Below are positions 8,669 through 16,584 of a stretch of 64,000 bases of DNA, piece by piece. Numbering within the stretch: position 1 is the first letter of the stretch; each line of letters opens with the position of its first letter. Location of the stretch: positions 806,001-870,000 of the forward strand of contig JAQJDB010000006.1 in the NCBI GenBank assembly GCA_032139905.1, read 5' to 3'. The translations under genes and the position numbers were made by a program. This DNA is from Nitrospira sp. MA-1. Its GTDB lineage: Bacteria > Nitrospirota > Nitrospiria > Nitrospirales > UBA8639. The notes beneath the pieces are model-generated. The model was not told the DNA's origin, ran no database searches, and saw only the letters and a list, made by a program, of their open reading frames with translations.

Positions 8669-11600
8669 CTATGGCTGTGACGTCATGACGGTTGTAATCA
8701 TTTGATAGAGATCGGCGACAGCAGCTTCTTTTGGCAAGAGGGCGACCGCTCCGGCCTTGAGCATAGCTCGTTGGTTTTCTCCACCGGCATTGACAGATAA
8801 TCCAATAATAATGATATCCGGATGATGCGCTTTTATGCGCGATGTGGCCTCAATCCCATTCAGTCGTGGCATATTGACATCCATGATCACCAGGGCAGGT
8901 TTCAGGCGTTCAACTAGATCGATGGCTTCTTCCCCGTTCCCGGCTTCCCCCACCAGTTCCAGGTCTTCATGGCTCTCCAACATTTTCCTTAATCCCTCCC
9001 GCACCATCACATGGTCATCGACGATTAAAATGCGAATTTGGTTTTTTGTACTGATCTTTGGGAGATCGCCTGCCTCCGGAAGCGATTGATCGACCCTGGT
9101 TGGATCGATGTTCTGCCCGTCCGTATCCTGTTGTAGTGTAGGACCCTTTTCCAACTTTAACGCGATGGGTACAATGAGGCGGGCCGTGGTTCCATGATCA
9201 GGCAGTGATTCAATTTCGAATGTTCCTCCAAGGGTAATCATGCGTTCGCGAATCGAGAACAGGCCAAATTTCATCGCTTGGTCCGTGAAAGGCTGGGTGG
9301 CAGTTCCTTTGGGGGGATGAAACCCCTTACCCTCGTCGCGGACGGAAATATGTAGCACCCCCTCCTCTTTGCGAAGTGTGAGTGTGGCGCGGTCCGTGTC
9401 GGCATGTTTTATCACGTTGAGAAACAGTTCGCGGACCGATTGATACAACAAAATCGCCTGTTCCTCCGGGACCTTCCAGTCTTGAATGCCCTCGCAGGTC
9501 ATTTCTACTTTCAGGCCATGATGGATCATTTGACCGGCCAACCATTGCAAGGCCGCCAGCAATCCAAATTCAAATAAGACCGAAGGGCTTAATTCCGCGA
9601 CGAGCGTTCTTGTGTAGGTGAGGGCTTGATCGAGGACCTCTTCGGTTTCTTTGACCAGATCGGAGCTTTCAGAGTCCATGCCGGAGGCTGGGCTGATCTG
9701 GCCCAGTTTCAAGCGGCACACCACTAGTAGTTGGCTGAGGTAATCATGAAGTTCCGTCGCAATACGTTGCCGTTCCCGTTGTTCGGTCAAATTGAGGGCG
9801 GCCGCTAATTCCCGTAACAGTTTCTGAGAATTGACGAGCTCCTCGGTTCGATCATTGACCTGTCTCGCCAATTCCAGCGTAAAAAGTTGCCGGTCCTTCT
9901 CGGCCCGTTTCAGGTCTGTAATATCCAGAACTTCGATGACATTACCTATCCGCTCCCCTTGCTTGAAAATCTGCCTGGTGTTGCAGCGTACAGGATAAAA
10001 ATGGCCATCTTTATGGATGAATACGTCTTCATGATTGGTCAGAGTCTCTCTTAAGAGAGATATCCCGGCCAGGGGACATTCTTCTATGGGAAATGGGAAT
10101 CCATTTGGACGGGTATGGTGGACCATTTCATGCAAAACCCGGCCAATCAGCTCTTCAGGTTTGAACCCCATCACGATTTCCGTGGAGGGATTGGCAAAGG
10201 TCACTCGTCCGGCGGTATCAATCATAAGCAGGCTGGTCGAGGTATTATCGGTGATGGTTTTGTTGAGAGACAATTGTTCATGAAGCGCGATGGTCGACTG
10301 GCGAATGGTTTCCCTGTCCCGTTGGCGTTCGGTAATATTCGTCATCGTCACCAATGTCGTTTCATCGTCTTCCTTCCCCATCGGATCGAGCCTGATTGTG
10401 AGTGGGATGGTCCTTCCGTCTTTACCACGCCCACGAAACTCAGGATCGGGTTCCATGGATTCGACGTAAGGAATCAAGACGAAGCCAGATCGCGCGCCGG
10501 CCTGGTGGACTCGAAATTGCGCGGGAATAAGACCTTCAAATGGCTTTCCAATTAGCTCCTCGCGGGGATATCCGAACCATTCCTCTATTCGTGAATTGGC
10601 AAAAAGAATGTGTCCCTTCTGGTTCACCACCAGCATGCCATTGGGGGAGGCTTCAAATATGAGACGCCGTTGGTCTTCAAGGGATTTTTGTTGGCTGATA
10701 TCCCGCCAGATCAAGCGGCTGGAGATAATACGTCCAGACGCATCACGCACGGCCGTGGTATTCAGGCTGACATCAATCGTCTTTTCTTCACGAGTCCGCA
10801 ATTGCAATTCCGCATTGTGTTCGACTCCAAATTGGCGGAAGTGTTCAAAGGATTTCAGGGCGTTCGGGAGAGAGTCCTTGGTATACCGTTCGAAAACGGA
10901 TCTGCCGATGACCTCTTCGCGGGAAAACCCGGTCTTTTCCAGAAGGGTCCGATTGCACTCAACCACGCGCTCTGTCTCGGCATCAACGGAAAAAAACATA
11001 TCCGGGGCATTCTCGTATAAGTCGCGAAGGAGAGCCTCACTTTTTTTTAAAGCTTGTGCGAGCCGGTGAGTGGTGCGTAATTCCTGCAACTCGGCATGGA
11101 GCTGTGATCCGAGTTCGAACCGTGTGGCGTCCTGCATTTTCTGTAGGAGAGGTTCGACCAGTGCTTGCTGCTCCCGAAAGAGAATTTCTATGTCCTCTTC
11201 GAAAACCAGTTGAGGAGTCTGATCGAGGACGGCATCATCCCCGGGGGAAGACTGTTCACTCGCCATCGGTATCATGGCATCATACGATGCATGAACTTCT
11301 GTCCAAAAATGCGCGGTCCGCACAAAGGCGAGAAAAAGCAAAAGCCATTCGAATTGCGAAGGTCCCAAAAGTCGCCGAAGGGCAGTGCACCATGCGGTGG
11401 AGTGTCCCGGTTCCAGAAAAATCATCGCGCAGGCGATGCGCAGGTGTTGCTCTACCATCGAATCGTGAGCCGGCCAGTCCTTTAGGGGAGCATCCATGGT
11501 TGCAAGGGCGGACAGGGTATCGGAAAGTTGTTCGTCCTCGGGAAACGGCTCGCTGAGCAAGGTGATGACTTCTTCGGGTGTAAGAGGAGGACAGGTTGGG

Positions 11601-11875
11601 TCGCCGGCGATGTTCCCTCGTCCCAACAAAAATGCGGCATGTCGTGTCACGCAATACCGGACCCCGCAGAATCGGGAAAGATAGGTGAAGAGCTTTTCCT
11701 TGAAGCTTGAGGGAAGTGGGCTTTCCAAATAGGCGAATTTGGCCAGATCGAAAAGGCCCCGGGCGACGATCGGCTCAGGGCTGGCCAACCGGAAAAAGGA
11801 CGGACAGACTCCCATGAATCGGCGGATTTCTTCCCAAAGAGTTTCTAAGCCGGTATCCCGGGTATGAGGGCTCAC
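8669..11875 (-). CDS. Hybrid histidine kinase: AhpD-like domain, three PAS, NarL-type kinase, C-terminal receiver
   Basis: 1068 residues, GTG start. Residues 1-205 are an all-helical AhpD/carboxymuconolactone-decarboxylase-like domain with C70GVRYC75VTRH79. The second Cys and the His fit the family motif, but the first catalytic Cys position is not Cys, so it is probably a sensory rather than peroxidase domain. PAS domains follow at about 280-395, 405-515 and 530-655. A HisKA_3 dimerisation helix carries the phospho-acceptor in ATELHD (H710). The HATPase spans about 800-905 (N-box with N820, DEGKGF). A receiver spans about 947-1060 with phospho-Asp D999 in VIMDVNMP. No membrane segment is seen, so it is soluble. 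Such NarL-class kinases usually pass phosphate to LuxR-type regulators; none is adjacent. Confidence 0.92.
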   Translation of the reverse strand: MSPHTRDTGLETLWEEIRRFMGVCPSFFRLASPEPIVARGLFDLAKFAYLESPLPSSFKEKLFTYLSRFCGVRYCVTRHAAFLLGRGNIAGDPTCPPLTPEEVITLLSEPFPEDEQLSDTLSALATMDAPLKDWPAHDSMVEQHLRIACAMIFLEPGHSTAWCTALRRLLGPSQFEWLLLFLAFVRTAHFWTEVHASYDAMIPMASEQSSPGDDAVLDQTPQLVFEEDIEILFREQQALVEPLLQKMQDATRFELGSQLHAELQELRTTHRLAQALKKSEALLRDLYENAPDMFFSVDAETERVVECNRTLLEKTGFSREEVIGRSVFERYTKDSLPNALKSFEHFRQFGVEHNAELQLRTREEKTIDVSLNTTAVRDASGRIISSRLIWRDISQQKSLEDQRRLIFEASPNGMLVVNQKGHILFANSRIEEWFGYPREELIGKPFEGLIPAQFRVHQAGARSGFVLIPYVESMEPDPEFRGRGKDGRTIPLTIRLDPMGKEDDETTLVTMTNITERQRDRETIRQSTIALHEQLSLNKTITDNTSTSLLMIDTAGRVTFANPSTEIVMGFKPEELIGRVLHEMVHHTRPNGFPFPIEECPLAGISLLRETLTNHEDVFIHKDGHFYPVRCNTRQIFKQGERIGNVIEVLDITDLKRAEKDRQLFTLELARQVNDRTEELVNSQKLLRELAAALNLTEQRERQRIATELHDYLSQLLVVCRLKLGQISPASGMDSESSDLVKETEEVLDQALTYTRTLVAELSPSVLFEFGLLAALQWLAGQMIHHGLKVEMTCEGIQDWKVPEEQAILLYQSVRELFLNVIKHADTDRATLTLRKEEGVLHISVRDEGKGFHPPKGTATQPFTDQAMKFGLFSIRERMITLGGTFEIESLPDHGTTARLIVPIALKLEKGPTLQQDTDGQNIDPTRVDQSLPEAGDLPKISTKNQIRILIVDDHVMVREGLRKMLESHEDLELVGEAGNGEEAIDLVERLKPALVIMDVNMPRLNGIEATSRIKAHHPDIIIIGLSVNAGGENQRAMLKAGAVALLPKEAAVADLYQMITTVMTSQP

Positions 11876-12928
11876 CTGTTATTCCTAATTTTAGTGAAAG
11901 GGTATCGGGCGTCTTGTCGTCCGATTATACAAGGCTTGGAGGGGATCGGACAAAGCCAAACTGCCACATCCAACACATCCGAATCCATCTCAGGGGACTC
12001 ATCTTCAAAATTGTGGAGATCGAATTTTATCGATAAAGAACTGTTGTATTTAGCGTTTTCAGGGGATGCACCCGCTGCCCGGGTCAGCAAAGATCGGAAT
12101 CAGGTTTTTTTTGACCCATTTTGTACAGGTGCTGAGTTGAGACACTTTTTACATTTGAGGCAAGGAAGTGGTGTATCAAAAGGAGTTTTGGGAGAGGGTG
12201 CTGTGCTTGTTAAGCCTCAAGCTGGGTTCTAATGTAAGATTAAGCTCCCTTTCCACTTAAAGTGATAAAGGTAAAATGAGGGTGACCGTGGTCCCTGCCC
12301 AACATGCTTTACCCAGGGTGGGAATTACGAGACAGTAGATATAAAAGGAGCCACAAGCCGAATTTTGTATAGGGAATGAGGCACGCACTTGCCCGACAAA
12401 TTTTCAATTGAGTGTCCAGCCAAGCGCCAGACTATTCTCTGCGTGGAGTACAACAGTCAAAGAAAACTCCGGTCATATTGGGTGTCAAATCCATGGTTAT
12501 GAATTCCATTCAGAACGAGGAAATAAAAAATAGGTACAGTCCAGCCAAATCCACCTGGCATTGCCGTCTAACGTCTAGTGTGGCAATCAGCACAGAAAGT
12601 GTCTGCTGTGTCGGTGCTCATAATGGATCGTGTTGACAAAGGAGGTGCATGACAATGCGTACCAACACGTCCTTTTCTTCCGGACGGCTTTCCGCGATCA
12701 TCAGGGTCATGGCCACGAGTGCGGCATCTTCAACTACGAATTCGGTAAAGGGATTCATGACCCTGACTGCTTCCAGCAGAATGAGGATCAGACGGAGCAT
12801 CAAATCGCTCTGGTTGATTTTTCTGATCACATCAGTTTGTGCAAATTTTGCACAGACTGAATTGGTGCCTTGATTTTAATGTTTGAGTGTTTGCAGCGTA
12901 TTGGCCATTTTCCTTCAGGTTTGAAGGA
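11876..12928. other. About 1 kb without a supported gene
   Basis: Upstream region of the hybrid kinase plus decayed accessory DNA. Several short frames of 60-120 codons occur on both strands, but none has recognisable family motifs; the two at about 12618-12873 lie antisense to one another. An AAAGGAGGTG Shine-Dalgarno-like sequence at 12638-12647 precedes one of them. Probably relic sequence belonging to the RhuM/DUF3800 patch. Confidence 0.45.
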
Positions 12929-13165
12929 CTAAGAAATTCTTAAGAGTTGCCGCTGGTGGCCTTCAGATTGAACTACCGAGAAATTCTCGGTACTTGCGGC
13001 TTCCTCCAACTTCCCGTCTGCAAAGATATTTTTTAGGTACAGATCGATGTTGTCGATGGAAGAATCAAAGAGATCACACATCTGCCGCATTGTCAGTCGG
13101 TCCGTCTCCTGCTCGAGCCACACATCCCCCCGAACCTGACTGTCGAGGGCAGACCTTCGCAGACT
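12929..13165 (-). pseudogene. RhuM-family protein, N-terminal fragment
   Basis: The readable part runs VWLEQETDRLTMRQMCDLFD, then IDNIDLYLKNIFADGKLEEA and STENFSVVQSEGHQR, then stops. This matches the N-terminal DNA-binding-like domain of RhuM/virulence-associated proteins (pattern VWLsQ.qMaeLF, iNiFeegELd...ds, kdFl..q.EG.R). Those proteins are about 330 residues; only about 65-75 remain. The first frame codon with start potential is GTG 13123, but family-like sequence continues upstream (DSQVRGD). It is therefore a truncated relic. RhuM genes travel with mobile and defence islands. Confidence 0.72.
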
Positions 13166-13314
13166 GGGAATTCTTTTGAAATTCCCATCTTACATATTGC
13201 CCTATAGTGCCCTCTGCGGATTATTAAAGAGATATATTGAATAATGGGGGCTAATATTCAATCTGTTCATATAGGTTTGTGTTGGGAATTCTGAAATATG
13301 GAGGATAAAGTATA

Positions 13315-13410
13315 ATGAAGAATATCGGCTCCCTTACTCAGTCAGGAAGAAGTAATAATTTGAGAAACGCTCAATTTGCTTTACGATCCGTCGATAACTA
13401 TAATGTATAA
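13315..13410 (+). CDS. Possible 31-residue small protein
   Basis: ATG 13315 is preceded by GGAGGATAAAGTATA, a strong Shine-Dalgarno at good spacing. The frame reads MKNIGSLTQSGRSNNLRNAQ and ends FALRSVDNYNV. It is followed 36 bases later by a strong terminator hairpin. I do not recognise the peptide. The overlapping promoter-like sequence at its 3' end offers a competing explanation in which the region makes a short RNA instead. Confidence 0.35.
   Translation: MKNIGSLTQSGRSNNLRNAQFALRSVDNYNV
13376..13404 (+). promoter_or_regulatory. Sigma-70-type promoter match
   Basis: TTGCTT, a 17-base spacer, then a perfect TATAAT. A transcript from about 13411 would run about 70 bases to the terminator at 13446-13484, giving a small RNA at the 3' flank of the toxin-like gene. 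Confidence 0.4.
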
Positions 13411-13445
13411 TAGTCTCATCTACCATGTGTAGAAGGAGCATCCGA

Positions 13446-13484
13446 GGCCCTTTGGCAGCAATGCCAAGGGGCTTCAGCTTTTTT
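13446..13484 (+). terminator. Rho-independent terminator
   Basis: Stem GCCCTTTGGCA / TGCCAAGGGGC with loop GCAA, then a short spacer and a run of six T on the plus strand. It sits at the 3' end of the minus-strand toxin-like gene. Confidence 0.6.
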
Positions 13485-13962
13485 GGGCTTTCCAATAGGC
13501 CGTCAGTTCATTTTCGAAAGTTTGCTGCCTATGTGGTTTGATTTCTGCGTAGGCGGTCTTCAAAACGTAGTAATTATTACGCTTACCAAGGATGACCGCA
13601 AAGTCGTAGTCTTTTGCCCAAATCACAACATGCGTATCCTGGCCACGCCGGTTTTCCCACCAGTGGAATCCCTGGTTGTCGGCATTCTCGATAACCCACC
13701 GAATCCAGAGGATACGTTCACATCTTCGGAAGTTGGGGATTCGGTCGACCTCGTTCCGGTTTTTTGGATCCGGTGCTTCCGAAATCGTATGCCAAAAACT
13801 AAATCCCTTCCCTTGTGTTTCGGGGTGCCGCTTAGCTGTAACCCGCCATCCACGAAACTGGAGTTCGGTCCGTACAAAGGAGTCAAGAAACGCCTTGTAA
13901 ATCAAGTCCACATAAGTTTTCCATTCCCCTTGAAACGGAAATACCCTCGGTGGGCTATTCAT
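13474..13962 (-). CDS. Probable RelE/barnase-fold ribonuclease (PBECR-like), partner of DUF3800 gene
   Basis: A 162-residue protein I do not recognise with certainty. The C-terminal half reads RRCERILWIRWVIENADN, then DTHVVIWAKDYDFAVILGKR and NNYYVLKTAYAE. This order (ERI.WI.., strand, DF.VIL..R, YYVLKTAY) resembles the phage-Barnase-EndoU-ColicinE5/D-RelE-like nuclease families, which act as RNA-cleaving toxins. The N-terminal half carries many aromatic and basic residues. The start ATG overlaps the stop of the DUF3800 gene by 4 bases (ATGA), so the two are translationally coupled. A ribonuclease toxin or defence effector is an inference. Confidence 0.55.
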   Translation of the reverse strand: MNSPPRVFPFQGEWKTYVDLIYKAFLDSFVRTELQFRGWRVTAKRHPETQGKGFSFWHTISEAPDPKNRNEVDRIPNFRRCERILWIRWVIENADNQGFHWWENRRGQDTHVVIWAKDYDFAVILGKRNNYYVLKTAYAEIKPHRQQTFENELTAYWKAQKS

Positions 13963-14666
13963 GCATTATCCTTTGGGCGCCAAACGAGAACATTAAACTT
14001 TTCAACACGAGGTGGGGTAGAGAACAAGAGATTATGTCCACTTCTTTTGCGTATTTGATCAATAATTGCTTGTTTTGCCGGGGAACCATGGATGTCTCGA
14101 TGCAAATGTGCAAGGGCACCAGTCAGCAAATCCGCTATCTGCAACAATGGTACATCGTGTGAGTGTACCTGCTCGATGTCTGAAATTTTTTGCCTATCAA
14201 AATCATAGTGTGAATCGCAGAGTACTTCATGTAGTTTGCGAACTTTCTCCTGCCCGTGAGTGTCTTTAATATCGAGAAAAACACGAAACAAATGTTTGTC
14301 ATCCACTAAATGCGTCAAGAGTAGGTACCACATCTTATAGTAAAAATCGTCATGAGACTGATTGAAGCGATGATGATCCAATAATGACTTGTCCGGCACC
14401 ACGACGGCTCGGAATCGAAGTAGCGGTTCATCGAAAAATAGATCAACCAAAGCCAAATAAAAATCAAGACGACCAGGCGAGACCTTCGTCCATTTAATCT
14501 CAAAGACTGGCGAGAGGCCAAATCGTTTTTGTATAGCCTTTATTTTTCGGCTGAGTGCAGCTCGATAAGAAGCTGGACACCAAGTGGCTCCAAGCGCCAT
14601 GGCTTTTTGGCGATCACCTTCCAAATGACACGATTCGTCACAATAAATATGGATACAATCATTCAC
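13959..14666 (-). CDS. DUF3800 family protein
   Basis: 235 residues, GTG start with AAAAAGGAG about 10 bases upstream. The family signature is clear: IYCDESCHL at the N-terminus (D10, E11), FRVFLDIKDTHGQEK in the middle, and VPLLQIADLLTGALAHLHRD near the C-terminus, with conserved acidic residues at RNase H-like positions. DUF3800 proteins are predicted nucleases common in accessory and defence loci; no activity is assigned here. It is the first gene of a two-gene operon with the ribonuclease-like gene, and lies beside a RhuM relic. Confidence 0.88.
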   Translation of the reverse strand: MNDCIHIYCDESCHLEGDRQKAMALGATWCPASYRAALSRKIKAIQKRFGLSPVFEIKWTKVSPGRLDFYLALVDLFFDEPLLRFRAVVVPDKSLLDHHRFNQSHDDFYYKMWYLLLTHLVDDKHLFRVFLDIKDTHGQEKVRKLHEVLCDSHYDFDRQKISDIEQVHSHDVPLLQIADLLTGALAHLHRDIHGSPAKQAIIDQIRKRSGHNLLFSTPPRVEKFNVLVWRPKDNA

Positions 14667-14934
14667 GTGGACAAACTCCTTTTTTACTCAACATTGCGCA
14701 CTCGCAGTTCACCGAAGATGAGTTTGACAATAGTGTGTCGCGCATGGGGCGACGTCAGCGGGCCTGAGCTTCTGTTCGAAGCCGATCATCGTGTAGCGCT
14801 GTCCTTTTTTTGTTTTTGTGGGGAATTTGCTTGCCATGGGTCAGCCAGTGGAATTCCTCTTATTTTTAGATGCCAGAATAGCCAACCCTTACATTAATGT
14901 ACAGATGGGTTTTGGGGGAATGATTTGACGAGAG

Positions 14935-14959
14935 ATTCCTGCCAAAGACTGGCAGGAAT
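14935..14959. repeat. REP-like palindrome
   Basis: A perfect 10-bp inverted repeat, ATTCCTGCCA / TGGCAGGAAT, with a 5-base spacer, in the gene-free stretch 14667-15164. It resembles bacterial REP sequences. The rest of this stretch holds no supported gene. Confidence 0.5.
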
Positions 14960-15099
14960 GATACGGCCTATGGCTCACAGAAATGATAAAACTAAAAAAT
15001 CGATCCCTGGTAAAAATGTCGGAGATGGCGTAAGGAAAAATTTTTAGTGAGGGATTGCGGAAAGGAAGATGTTCAGGGAGACGAGGTTGTCTGCAGGTT

Positions 15100-15132
15100 G
15101 GGCTAGATTCTTCGCCCTGGCTCAGAATGACA
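15100..15132. repeat. Dispersed intergenic repeat (type TTCG..CTCAGAATGACA)
   Basis: Contains agattcttcgccctggctca followed by gaatgacaac. Related copies lie at 16280-16311, 36886-36916 and 36978-37012. It sits beside the decayed debranching-gene tail. Confidence 0.6.
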
Positions 15133-15164
15133 ACGCCGCTGTGGGATCGGAAGGATAACTTAGG

Positions 15165-15290
15165 TGGGGACTGCCTGGAGGGTGTGCCAGGCGTGGAGGG
15201 TTTGGACGGGGGTCCAGGGTTGGGTGACAATTCTGCGAGGCGAAAAATGGTTGTCCGTCAAAGATTTTTTCGATGGTACCCATTTAGCGG
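15165..15290 (-). pseudogene. Decayed 3' end of a glycogen-debranching gene (copy 2)
   Basis: Read on the minus strand, one frame gives GTIEKIFDGQPFFASQNC and, after a frameshift, another gives TQPWTPVQTLHAWHTLQAV. Together these match the C-terminus of the intact debranching protein at 19691 (GTLGEIFDGQPPFAPQGC, then AQAWTVAEILRAWHLIQPS). The fragment is frameshifted and has no start. It sits directly downstream of the tpm stop codon in the same orientation. Confidence 0.75.
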
Positions 15291-15296
15291 AGAGTT

Positions 15297-15947
15297 TCAC
15301 AGGATCTTTTCAAGGACATAGACTGTCTGGTGAAGGCTGTCTATGGCGGAGAGTCTTGTTCCTTCATTTTTTGGCTTTTGGCTTTCTTTCAAAGTAATGG
15401 TGAATTGATCTTCGTACAGATCATGAATTTCTTTGCCACCAACATGAAAAGGAGGCCCCTCCATTTTTGATTGGTCATAATCATAGACGATGAGAAGGTA
15501 TTTCCCCCCGGGCTTCAGGGATTGCTTGATAACTTGCGCGTACCCATTTCTCATTGGGGCTGGCAGAGCCACGAGTGCGGCCCGATCGTAAATGTAATCG
15601 TAAGAGTGGTGTTCATTGAGTTTGAAAAAGTCCCCGCAACTGATGATGATATTTTCGTGGGTGTAATGGGTGAAATCTTGATCTTGGGCTATCTGAGGGG
15701 ATGAGAGGCCATTTTCTGAAAAAAAGTCATTCACGGCCTGGGCATGCAATTCGACTCCATGGACATGAAGATTGAGCCCATGAAGCCAAAGAAGATCTTT
15801 TGATTTCCCACAGAGGGGAACGAGTACTCGCTGCCCCTTTCCAGGATTGAATTGAGGAAAGTATTTCGTCAGCTTTTCGTGATAGTGTTCTCCGTGGAAG
15901 GCTGTCCTTCCTTCGTTCCAGGCTGTTATCCAAAATTGTGAATCCAT
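15297..15947 (-). CDS. tpm: Thiopurine S-methyltransferase family protein
   Basis: 216 residues. An S-adenosylmethionine-dependent methyltransferase of the TPMT class: it begins FWITAWNEGRTAFH, with the SAM-binding region RVLVPLCGKSKDLLWL and VHGVELHAQAVNDFF. IYDRAALVALPAPMRNGYA and KYLLIVYDYDQS follow, all typical of bacterial Tpm. Bacterial homologues methylate thiols and also selenium and tellurium compounds, giving volatile or less toxic forms. Length matches the family. Monocistronic; its stop codon abuts the decayed debranching-gene tail. Confidence 0.92.
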   Translation of the reverse strand: MDSQFWITAWNEGRTAFHGEHYHEKLTKYFPQFNPGKGQRVLVPLCGKSKDLLWLHGLNLHVHGVELHAQAVNDFFSENGLSSPQIAQDQDFTHYTHENIIISCGDFFKLNEHHSYDYIYDRAALVALPAPMRNGYAQVIKQSLKPGGKYLLIVYDYDQSKMEGPPFHVGGKEIHDLYEDQFTITLKESQKPKNEGTRLSAIDSLHQTVYVLEKIL

Positions 15948-16333
15948 TGTCTCTACTCCTTGTCTTTCTGCTTTGACGTCGACCGTGTGGCCATTGTGAA
16001 GACGATTTTTGCGAATCTAAGCGATGAAGCTTTCAATGTAGGCCATGATTACATGCCTTTCTCGTGGAAAAATTCCAGGGCATGATACCCAACCTCTAGA
16101 AAAAAGGACAGATGGGTTTAAGGTATATTCGGACAGGCTGCGGTAGGAGGAAGGCTTCCTTAAAAAGATGGATCACCGATACACGATGTCGGGGATGAGG
16201 GAGGAAGAATCGTTTTTAGAGATGAGCAGTCAACAAAAAAAAGGCCTTCTTCAAGCCTGGGTGATCTTGTGGCTGGGCTCAGATTCTTCGGCATGGCCTC
16301 AGAATGACAAATCTAAATGGAGAAAAGAGCACT
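15948..16333. repeat. Intergenic stretch with a dispersed repeat
   Basis: Holds the tpm upstream region and one dispersed repeat copy at 16280-16311 (cagattcttcggcatggcct, continuing cagaatgacaa), which directly follows the second decayed debranching tail. No gene was recognised. Confidence 0.55.
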
Positions 16334-16519
16334 TTATTTTTTGGGAGTGTGGTTTTCTTTTGTTTCTCTGTTGGCGGAAGGTTGAAGGACATGCCAGGTG
16401 CGGAGGACTTCGGCGACGGTCCAGGCTTGGGCGATGCAACCTTGCGGGGTGAACGGTGGCTGTCCGTCAAAGATTTCTCCCAGCGTTCCCAGGGAGGAAT
16501 CCTTGAGATAGCTCTTGCG
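16334..16519 (-). pseudogene. Decayed 3' end of a glycogen-debranching gene (copy 1)
   Basis: The minus strand reads in one open frame YLKDSSLGTLGEIFDGQP, then PFTPQGCIAQAWTVAEVLRT and WHVLQPSANRETKENHTPKK, then TAA at 16334. It parallels the C-terminus of the intact gene at 19691 almost residue for residue, with changes (AEVLRTWHVL versus AEILRAWHLI, TPKK versus TLQK). The rest of the gene is missing. It lies just downstream of the kinase-cyclase gene in the same orientation. Confidence 0.85.
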
Positions 16520-16584
16520 GTGGTATCCTCGTCGAACACTTCCGGGCTGCGCTGGCGATATTTCTCAATCGTGGGGTCATTCGC
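16520..16584 (-). pseudogene. Fragment of a second periplasmic-protein gene
   Basis: The minus strand reads NDPTIEKYRQRSPEVFDEDT, closely matching residues 86-103 of the small periplasmic protein encoded at 8132 (LTIEEYRQRSPEVFADEA). It begins right after the TAA of the kinase-cyclase gene and runs into the debranching-gene tail in another frame. Confidence 0.65.

Noticed and set aside
11864-12232. 122-codon plus-strand frame upstream of the hybrid kinase
   Set aside because: It overlaps the kinase start region antisense, has no ribosome-binding site and shows no motif or natural composition.
12618-12873. Two antisense short frames (70 codons minus, 74 codons plus), the plus one preceded by AAAGGAGGTG
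   Set aside because: They overlap each other completely; neither has a recognisable family. The minus frame has a more natural composition but no start signal, so neither can be supported.
13411-13962. Type III (ToxIN-like) toxin-antitoxin arrangement around the ribonuclease-like gene
   Set aside because: The short RNA unit is convergent with the gene rather than upstream of it, and no tandem RNA repeats are present.
14680-14815. Coding-like tails (ending VKLIFGELRVRNVE) just upstream of the DUF3800 gene
   Set aside because: The frame is closed by a stop a few dozen codons upstream, has no ATG/GTG start, and I cannot match it to a family; possibly a relic.
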